The notes below the pieces were generated by a model. It ran no database searches, had not been told where the DNA came from, and saw nothing but the letters and a program-made list of their open reading frames with translations. A stretch of 12,482 bases of DNA from Candidatus Cloacimonadota bacterium. Lineage in GTDB: Bacteria > Cloacimonadota > Cloacimonadia > Cloacimonadales > Cloacimonadaceae. The DNA lies in contig JALOBM010000057.1 of the NCBI GenBank assembly GCA_023228285.1, positions 1 to 12,482 on the forward strand, in the 5' to 3' direction. Every line of letters starts with the position of its first letter. Positions within the stretch are counted from its first letter, which is position 1. Positions 7,573-12,482 of the stretch are shown here, piece by piece. A program made the translations under genes and the position numbers.

Positions 7573-8133
7573 TTATGCTCTTTCGATGTACTCGCGGCTG
7601 CGGGTATCGATTTTTATTTTGTCTCCGGTTTCCACAAAGAAGGGAACCATCAGCCGCAATCCGGTATCCGTGAAGGCTACCTTGCCGCTGCCGGAGGCTG
7701 TATTACCTTTGACGTTTGGTTCGCACTCAGCGATGGTCTGCACCACTGTGGTAGGCAATTCTATGCCTACAATCTCTCCTTCGGGAGTAGTGGCGATGAT
7801 GATCTCCATATTTTCTTGCATTAGAAGTTCATTGTCACCAATGGTGGAGCTTTCCACATGCATTTGCTCGTAAGTCTCGGTATCCATCAGTACGAAGAAA
7901 TCTCCGTCGCGATACAGGTATTCCTTTTTGGTGCGTTCGATGCGTACTTCCTCGAAGCTATCGCTTTCGCGGAAAGTATTCTCGATTGTCCTGCCGCTGC
8001 GGATGCTTTTCAGTTTACTGCGCATAAAAGCTGGACCCTTGCCCGGTTTCACATGCAGGAATTCCACTACCTCAAAGAGATCGTCTTTGAACTTGATGAC
8101 CATGCCATTTCGTATATCAGACATTGAAGCCAT
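7573..8133 (-). CDS. efp: Translation elongation factor P (186 aa)
   Basis: EF-P binds between the ribosomal P and E sites and relieves stalling at polyproline stretches. The three-domain beta-rich protein is full length (family about 185-190). The N-terminal KOW-like domain carries the loop HVKPGKGPAF with Lys32 at the tip, the residue that is post-translationally modified (lysylated in many bacteria). The middle OB domain is about 65-128 and the C-terminal OB domain ends in the family-typical region before RSREYIERA. The frame runs on to a TTG at 8163, but ATG 8133 is chosen because AAGGAT lies 7 bases upstream and the family starts near MSDIRNGM. ATG 8124 is too far from the site. No modification enzyme gene (epmA/epmB, earP, ymfI) lies in the window, so the kind of modification cannot be told. 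Confidence 0.97.
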   Translation of the reverse strand: MASMSDIRNGMVIKFKDDLFEVVEFLHVKPGKGPAFMRSKLKSIRSGRTIENTFRESDSFEEVRIERTKKEYLYRDGDFFVLMDTETYEQMHVESSTIGDNELLMQENMEIIIATTPEGEIVGIELPTTVVQTIAECEPNVKGNTASGSGKVAFTDTGLRLMVPFFVETGDKIKIDTRSREYIERA

Positions 8134-8140
8134 AATTGCT

Positions 8141-8146
8141 ATCCTT
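8141..8146 (-). promoter_or_regulatory. Ribosome binding site AAGGAT that sets the efp start
   Basis: AAGGAT is 7 bases before ATG 8131-8133. It decides between this start and the 10-codon longer frame beginning with TTG at 8163, which has no comparable site. Confidence 0.8.
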
Positions 8147-8296
8147 AGTTTTAGTCTAGACAACCACGATTTTCATGGTAGCATATTTGGCAAGACATTT
8201 TTTACAGGTGTTCTGCTAGTTTCGGCGGAGATAAATACACGGCAGTGTAGAAGCTCCGTCTTGACCCCGGTTATCCTTTTTCTCCTCTTTCCCTTT

Positions 8297-8325
8297 GTTC
8301 TATGCAGTGTTGAAGCTGATATCAA
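8297..8325 (-). promoter_or_regulatory. Candidate efp promoter overlapping a palindrome
   Basis: On the minus strand TTGATA (8325-8320, 5 of 6 consensus) and TAGAAC (8302-8297, 4 of 6) are 17 bases apart. The start point would be near 8290. The -35 box overlaps the left arm of the palindrome at 8310-8377. The -10 match is only moderate, so this is tentative. Confidence 0.4.
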
Positions 8326-8377
8326 GGTGTTATCATCCTGTGCTCACCCGATGATAACCCGATGATATCAGGTTCAA
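8310..8377. repeat. 68-base three-segment imperfect palindrome upstream of efp
   Basis: The outer arms CTGATATC (8316-8323) and GATATCAG (8364-8371) pair perfectly. TTGAA (8310-8314) and TTCAA (8373-8377) continue them past one G-G mismatch. Inside, GTTATCATC (8329-8337) pairs with GATGATAAC (8350-8358) around a 12-base loop. The two blocks are separated by symmetric 5-base bulges. In total 22 pairs form. No T-run follows on either strand, so it is not an ordinary terminator. It could be an operator or a structured leader element. Confidence 0.75.
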
Positions 8378-8509
8378 GTATAGATAATCCCAGGAGGAAT
8401 GAAGCTCTTGAATCGTTTGGCAGAAGTATATGCCAAATTGGAGTTTGGCAGCCTAGTTGCAAAACGACATTCGTGTCTTGACGAGTCACTAGGTTTACAG
8501 GAATATGCC

Positions 8510-8640
8510 AGAGGCACGATGTCCAAAGGCACAGCGTTTTCGCGAGGAGGGTTGCCGGGGTCCCCACAGAAATGGGAAGCTTTTTTTTGTGGGGTGGTTC
8601 TGGGGTCCCCATGGAAACGGGAAGCGTTTTTGTGGGGCAG
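8510..8640. repeat. Structured intergenic repeat, copy 2 with tandemly doubled hairpin unit
   Basis: The left 58 bases match copy 1 (7195 onward). The hairpin part occurs twice at a 45-base offset: CCCCAC 8562-8567 with GTGGGG 8589-8594, and CCCCA 8607-8611 with TGGGG 8633-8637. In the second unit AAACG (8615-8619) pairs with CGTTT (8625-8629). In the first unit the inner stem is largely lost to a T-run. The loop core GGGAAGC is shared by both units. The element again ends directly at the A-tract of a minus-strand terminator. Confidence 0.75.
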
Positions 8641-8641
8641 T

Positions 8642-8671
8642 AAAAAAATCCCCCGACCGAAGCCGGGGGAT
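8642..8671 (-). terminator. Rho-independent terminator of the 1117-aa secreted-protein gene
   Basis: A perfect 8-bp stem (8648-8655 with 8664-8671) has an 8-base loop. On the minus strand it is followed by a T-run, the complement of 8642-8648. It lies 16 bases past the stop codon at 8688. Confidence 0.93.
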
Positions 8672-8687
8672 ATTCTAGGGATTAGTG

Positions 8688-11600
8688 TTATTTTACGATT
8701 ACCATTTTTTTGGTTTCGATTTTGGAAGGTGTGCTAAGTCTGTAGAAATAGATGCCGCTTCCGCAAGCATTGTTTCTGCTGTCTCTGCCATTCCAAGTAA
8801 GGGGATTGAAGCCTTCCTTAACTTGGAAGGTTTTCACTGCCTGACCCAATACGTTGTAGATGGTTACAGTTCCGCTATCACCTGCTTTAATATCCACATG
8901 GATGTTGGTGACGCTGTTTGCACTGAAAGGATTCGGATAAGCGCTCTTCATCACGGTCTGCAGAGGAAGCTCAGGAACTTCTTCGTGTATTACTTCCACA
9001 TATTGCGGGCCGTAGAAGGTGCTGTGTGTCAGGTCAACCGCTTCCAACCAGTAGTAGTAACCGGTGTTGTTGATTACTTCATGGTCTTCATGGGTATATA
9101 CATGAGTGCTGGAGGTGTTGGTCGCATCAATCATATTAGGAGTGATGGATGTTGCGTTGTTTTGTACATTGCTTTCTCCACGATATATGCGGTAGCCCAA
9201 GAGTCCAGTTTCACTTTCGCTGATCCAGGTAAGCTTTACAAATTTCTGAGCGGTGAATATGGCATTGAAAGCGCTCAGTTCAACAGGCAGACTGGGATCA
9301 CTGCCAGAGCCATAGGCCCAGCCAAAGTCACCAGGAGCCTTGCTTCCGAGGTCAACGACTACATCATAAGATGGAAGGGGCCCTGCAACAGCTGTCCATT
9401 GTCCTTCCCACAGGTACACAAACCATTGAGAGGCTGTGAGAGGAGGGATAAAGTCGAAATGCAGGGTAACGGAACCGGTACCAACCAGATTGATGATACC
9501 GCTGCTTTCGATTTCGAAGTTACCCGCGTTCGGAACTGGAGGTAAGTCTCCGGCTTCGACTGTTGCGCCCACAAATCCTGTACCAGAACCGGTAATGTTG
9601 GTATTTGTATCAATAGCGAAAGGATTACCGGGTACGATGTCATAGCTGATATCGGCAGGGGTTGTAACTTCGATCTCGTTTGAGTTAGTTCCGGTTTGTG
9701 AGTAAGCATCATAAGCCCGCACAACATAGTAATATGTGGTCTCGGGATTCAAGCCGGTAACTTCGTAACTGAGTACGTTGCCAGCATCTATATTCTCAAG
9801 TTTATAAGTAAGGATTGAACCTCCGGAGAAGACATGAGAACCGAGGTAGGTGAAAGTATCCGAGGCATATGAGTCCCAATCGCCTGTATTGTAAGTAGTG
9901 CTAGGAACTGAGGCATCTTCATTACGTACCAGGGTAACATTACTACCCCAATTATCTATCTGATCGATAACTCCAACTACATCTATCATTACACCGTTTT
10001 TAAACAGTGCAACAGCATCGTTACCATTGAAATTTACTAGTGTGCTGTTAGTATTATCTGCTAGGTTAATAATCACTTCACCAGCATTACTATGCCCTGT
10101 AATATAAACTGCACCTGTTGCTAATGTACCGCTGAGTATTAATTCAGACCCAAACTCTCCCGCTCCATTGGTTTGTTTCTTCAATGAATAACTCGAAAGA
10201 TCTACCAAAGCGCTTGTTCCGTTATATATCTCAATTGCCTTGTTGTAGCTGCCTCCCTCAATATACTCAGAAATGAATAGATCGCTAGCGGCTGCCCCTT
10301 CTTCTTTCTCATACACATCGATGTAGTATCCAGTTGCTCCGCTTACAGCTTCCCAATTTGCAATAAAGCTATCCGAGTCGGTAGCAGTTGCTGATGTTGC
10401 AACAGGAGCAGCAGGGGCGGCAGGAGTGAGAACTTCACCGGAAAGGCTAACGGTTCTCTCCGTTGCCCCAGTAGAGCTAATAGTGATGTCTTGGTCATAG
10501 CTGCCAATAGCCAATCCAGCTTTTAGGCGAACGTAGATCGTGGTTTCTGCTACTGATCCGCTCGATTGAGTAAGTGTGATTGGACTCGTGGCAGTAAAGG
10601 ATTCTCCGGTTGTTGGAGAAATCTCATAACTTGAGGGAGCTGTGATTACTATATCATTTGAAAGATCTGCACCGCTAACTGTGAAGCTCTGTTCAGCAGA
10701 AGGGCCTGCATTATGCTCATAAGTAAAAGCATCCATGTTGGCATTCACGGTTATTGTGGGAGTAGCCAAATAAATACTTATATCATCTACATTCCAGCGT
10801 GTTGGAGAATTTGTGGAGTAATACTTGAAGGCTAAATAAACCATATCACCGGAGATTGTGGATAGATCCAATACTCCGGAAGGAGAAACTCCCCCACTTA
10901 CTCCCCCATTGCTAAAGGGTATCTCTGTCCATGTGGCAAAACTGGGGTCGCCCAAACCAAAGTAATCGCTGGAATACATGAGTTTAAGATAGTTATTGGC
11001 ATCTATGGTGCCGTAAACTGCATCTGTGGCAAAACTCATCCGTTCGCCAGTGTAATTATTAAAATTGATCCCTGGTAAAACCATCCACTGCTCTTCTGCG
11101 CTGCTTCCGTAACCATTGCATTGAGCAGCATCGCCATAAATGGTCCAAGGCTTAGTACCTGTAACTGTATAAGTATATACACCAGTTAAGCCGGAGCTGA
11201 AATCTTCGCTATAAGGAATTGTAGTTGTTAATGGATCTGTTACAGTATAACTCTGCTCTGCTGATTCCTTCTCAGCGGCTTCATTATCTAGAGCATAAAC
11301 GGAATAATAGACTGTTGTACCATTAGCTTGGGCGGGAATAACTGCAGTCCAGGTGTCACCGCTGGAATTTGTCATTTCCACGTCGTTTGTGCGTTCGCCA
11401 CTCGTGGTTCCCCAATACACCGCTGCTCCTGCAACTGAACCTTCAGCATCAGTAATTGTGGCTGATACAGTTACGTCTGTTGATGAAGTAATGTCGGTTG
11501 AGGGAGTGATGTTTATACCGGTAATAGATGGGGGAAGGTTCTCTCCAGAAGAGAAACCGGTCCAAGTGATATCATCAATAATAACTTGCTTAGTTGTCAC

Positions 11601-12041
11601 ATTCGCTATTTTAATTACTACATCACCAGCAGTATTAATATCGTTGATCTCAAAAATATGCTCATTATAATCATCAAACGTAGCACTAGTACCTTTTGAA
11701 ACACCATTAACAAACAACTCAACTTGTCTGTTTCCCGATCCAGTAAATCCCTTGTACAGTTTTACGCTAAAACTTCCCATTCCTCCTGCTACTGAGCTGG
11801 AGGTAATGTTACTTGTATTAGTTTTCAACATAAGAGCGGGTAAATCAATACCAGAGTCGTTTGCATCATTATTTGCATCTCGTGAATTAACGTATGACCA
11901 CGTCACACCGTTGTTGCCGATAAATGAGCTCGCTTGGTAAGAAGCTGTAGCGTTGCTATTGGTAAAATCCTCCAATCCTTGTCCCCACGCCATGCCGATC
12001 ATCAGCAGGCTGAGGGTAAATAAGAAAAATAGTTTCTTCAT
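8688..12041 (-). CDS. Secreted multidomain protein with lamin-tail domain and C-terminal sorting domain (1117 aa)
   Basis: The signal peptide covers residues 1-20 (AWG before Q21). The modules read by eye are: 21-163, a beta-sandwich ending IIDDITW, as in the N-terminal parts of secreted FCB endonuclease-like proteins; 168-268, an Ig-like module; 275-425, a MAM/choice-of-anchor-like module ending WNVDDISIYL; 428-536, an Ig-like module; 542-582 plus about 739-795, an FN3 fold split by a lamin-tail domain (586-738, beginning LFISEYIEGGSYNKAIEIYN); about 800-915, a further beta region; 918-1020, an FN3-like module beginning LPVELSAFNA; and 1030-1117, a type IX-style sorting domain (YPNPFSAN at 1035, WNGRD, GSGIYFY, KKMVIVK end). 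No nuclease or other catalytic motif is seen despite the resemblance to modules that accompany nucleases. GGAGG lies 4 bases before the ATG. The gene is monocistronic with its own terminator. A role in surface attachment is plausible only by analogy. Confidence 0.93.
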   Translation of the reverse strand: MKKLFFLFTLSLLMIGMAWGQGLEDFTNSNATASYQASSFIGNNGVTWSYVNSRDANNDANDSGIDLPALMLKTNTSNITSSSVAGGMGSFSVKLYKGFTGSGNRQVELFVNGVSKGTSATFDDYNEHIFEINDINTAGDVVIKIANVTTKQVIIDDITWTGFSSGENLPPSITGINITPSTDITSSTDVTVSATITDAEGSVAGAAVYWGTTSGERTNDVEMTNSSGDTWTAVIPAQANGTTVYYSVYALDNEAAEKESAEQSYTVTDPLTTTIPYSEDFSSGLTGVYTYTVTGTKPWTIYGDAAQCNGYGSSAEEQWMVLPGINFNNYTGERMSFATDAVYGTIDANNYLKLMYSSDYFGLGDPSFATWTEIPFSNGGVSGGVSPSGVLDLSTISGDMVYLAFKYYSTNSPTRWNVDDISIYLATPTITVNANMDAFTYEHNAGPSAEQSFTVSGADLSNDIVITAPSSYEISPTTGESFTATSPITLTQSSGSVAETTIYVRLKAGLAIGSYDQDITISSTGATERTVSLSGEVLTPAAPAAPVATSATATDSDSFIANWEAVSGATGYYIDVYEKEEGAAASDLFISEYIEGGSYNKAIEIYNGTSALVDLSSYSLKKQTNGAGEFGSELILSGTLATGAVYITGHSNAGEVIINLADNTNSTLVNFNGNDAVALFKNGVMIDVVGVIDQIDNWGSNVTLVRNEDASVPSTTYNTGDWDSYASDTFTYLGSHVFSGGSILTYKLENIDAGNVLSYEVTGLNPETTYYYVVRAYDAYSQTGTNSNEIEVTTPADISYDIVPGNPFAIDTNTNITGSGTGFVGATVEAGDLPPVPNAGNFEIESSGIINLVGTGSVTLHFDFIPPLTASQWFVYLWEGQWTAVAGPLPSYDVVVDLGSKAPGDFGWAYGSGSDPSLPVELSAFNAIFTAQKFVKLTWISESETGLLGYRIYRGESNVQNNATSITPNMIDATNTSSTHVYTHEDHEVINNTGYYYWLEAVDLTHSTFYGPQYVEVIHEEVPELPLQTVMKSAYPNPFSANSVTNIHVDIKAGDSGTVTIYNVLGQAVKTFQVKEGFNPLTWNGRDSRNNACGSGIYFYRLSTPSKIETKKMVIVK

Positions 12042-12100
12042 AATTCCTCCATGAATTACGCGTATATCATTATGTAGTAAACCATAAGAAGTTTAGTGCG

Positions 12101-12128
12101 ATAATGAGACAGGAGCTAATTCTGGCAA
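12101..12128 (-). promoter_or_regulatory. Possible promoter of the 1117-aa gene
   Basis: On the minus strand TTGCCA (12128-12123, 5 of 6) and CATTAT (12106-12101, 4 of 6) are separated by 16 bases. The leader would be about 55 bases. A second weak -10-like CATAAT lies nearer the gene without a partner -35, so the assignment is uncertain. Confidence 0.3.
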
Positions 12129-12248
12129 GTGTTTTTTTCATATTTATCGGTTTCTGGGGGATTCACCAGGGCGGAGAATCTGGCAAAAGCACCAATAACA
12201 TGACGTTAGGCTGTGGAATTTTTGTCATAGCGTTTTTGGGGAGTTCGT

Positions 12249-12287
12249 AGTTCTTAGTTGTTTAGTGTTACAGTGTTACAGTGCTGC
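12249..12287. repeat. Degenerate period-8 tandem repeat
   Basis: AGTTCTT, AGTTGTTT, AGTGTTAC, AGTGTTAC and AGTGCTGC follow each other without gaps. The two central units are identical, and each unit begins with AGT. It lies in non-coding DNA. Confidence 0.6.
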
Positions 12288-12305
12288 GGTTGACGGTGCT
12301 GCGCA

Positions 12306-12331
12306 CCTGTTGGAAGGCCTTCGGCCTGTTG
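12306..12331. repeat. Small hairpin flanked by CCTGTTG direct repeats
   Basis: AGGCC (12315-12319) pairs with GGCCT (12323-12327) around a TTC loop. CCTGTTG occurs at 12306-12312 and again at 12325-12331. A second mini-hairpin, CAC-CTTC-GTG, follows 20 bases later. No T-run accompanies them, so a terminator is unlikely. Confidence 0.45.
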
Positions 12332-12410
12332 AATGCTCAGACTTCACCTTCGTGGTTAAATACCCGCTCTCCACACAATATAGGGCATTCCCCCAAAAAA
12401 TCGAGTTCTC

Positions 12411-12482
12411 ATGTCTATAATAGCAATTAAAGATATGATGTTAGCCATTGCAGATGTCCAGGTATTTCATTTTTCAGATTTG
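12411..12482 (+). CDS. Possible 5' end of a divergent gene, cut by the window edge
   Basis: From ATG 12411 the frame stays open for 24 codons to the window end (MSIIAIKDMMLAIADVQ...). An in-frame stop lies upstream at 12381-12383, so this is the first ATG. The early residues (I-I-A-I-K-D, then alternating hydrophobics) would fit the opening beta-strands of an ABC ATPase domain, but 24 residues cannot settle this. There is no good Shine-Dalgarno site (only GAG 5 bases upstream) and no clear promoter. Chance is a real alternative. Confidence 0.3.
   Translation, partial: MSIIAIKDMMLAIADVQVFHFSDL

Larger units (their letters stand above)
8134..8687. other. Intergenic region upstream of efp
   Basis: This 554-base stretch lacks a supportable gene. 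From right to left it holds the terminator of the 1117-aa gene (8642-8671), a double copy of the structured repeat (8510-8640), a 7-bp hairpin TTTGGCA/TGCCAAA (8416-8437), the large palindrome (8310-8377) with a candidate efp promoter, and a purine-rich minus-strand tract (about 8267-8300). The efp leader would be about 155 bases long if that promoter is used. Confidence 0.75.
12042..12410. other. Intergenic region right of the 1117-aa gene
   Basis: About 370 bases without a supportable gene. They contain the weak promoter candidate for the leftward gene, a period-8 tandem repeat (12249-12287), and two small hairpins with TTC-containing loops (12315-12327 and around 12346-12355). A TCTGGCAA direct repeat occurs at 12121 and 12179. 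No tRNA-like fold was found by eye. Confidence 0.6.

Noticed and set aside
8151..8198. 15-codon minus-strand mini-frame with three Cys just upstream of efp, considered as a leader peptide
   Set aside because: No Shine-Dalgarno precedes its ATG, there is no attenuator-like hairpin after it, and a frame this short is expected by chance.
8510..8640. Tandem hairpin units considered as a CRISPR array
   Set aside because: There are only two imperfect units at 45 bases, the conserved parts form one hairpin each with no variable spacers, and no cas gene is present.
8399..8737. Plus-strand frame of 112 codons beginning just after an AGGAGG
   Set aside because: The AGGAGG is only one base from the ATG, too close to work well. 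The frame runs through the structured repeat, the terminator and into the 3' end of the opposite gene, and the protein is low in family likeness.
8685..9545. 286-codon plus-strand open frame opposite the 3' part of the 1117-aa gene
   Set aside because: It lies fully antisense to well-recognised FN3 and sorting-domain sequence, starts inside the terminator-proximal region without a ribosome binding site, and its product resembles nothing. It is a frame shadow.
9828..10286. Base-composition break at the lamin-tail insert as a sign of recent transfer
   Set aside because: Counting G+C by eye in several 60-base lines gave values that fluctuate from about 30 to 58 percent across the whole gene, without a clean step at the domain borders.

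Overview
This 12.5 kb window reads like chromosome from a Gram-negative member of the Fibrobacteres-Chlorobi-Bacteroidetes (FCB) superphylum, most likely a Cloacimonadota-type organism. That placement is inference. It rests on two very large secreted beta-sandwich proteins that both end in the YPNPF...WNG.D...SG.YF...KK-type C-terminal sorting (FlgD-like/Por) domain, on moderate G+C, and on strong Shine-Dalgarno sites. No rRNA, tRNA, transposase, phage gene or CRISPR array is visible.

Layout: every confident gene lies on the minus strand, so read from right to left. (1) 8688-12041 encodes a 1117-residue secreted multidomain protein with its own terminator (8642-8671). (2) 7573-8133 is efp (elongation factor P). 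It is followed after 18 bases by a 68-residue four-cysteine protein (7348-7554), and the pair ends at a terminator (7281-7312). (3) 5213-6970 and 3060-5216 form a two-gene ABC exporter operon joined by a 4-base ATGA overlap. The motifs show a heterodimeric exporter with one consensus and one degenerate ATP site. (4) 140-2944 encodes a 934-residue secreted multidomain protein with an excellent sigma70-type promoter (2984-3012) and a terminator (77-108). At the far right edge a short plus-strand reading frame (12411 onward) may be the beginning of a divergent gene, but it is cut by the window end.

The four transcription units do not form an obvious pathway. Two are surface or secreted proteins, one is translation housekeeping and one is membrane export. 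The intergenic DNA is the less ordinary part. A structured repeat family with hairpins occurs at 7195-7280 and 8510-8640, and both copies abut the A-tract of a minus-strand terminator. A 68-base, three-segment imperfect palindrome (8310-8377) overlaps a candidate efp promoter. A 9-bp inverted repeat brackets the -35 box of the left secreted-protein gene. A period-8 repeat and short hairpins occupy 12249-12355.

I see no clearly new multi-gene system. The most useful leads are the repeat family, the efp-upstream palindrome, the small cysteine protein tied to efp, and the domain-within-domain architecture shared by the two secreted proteins.
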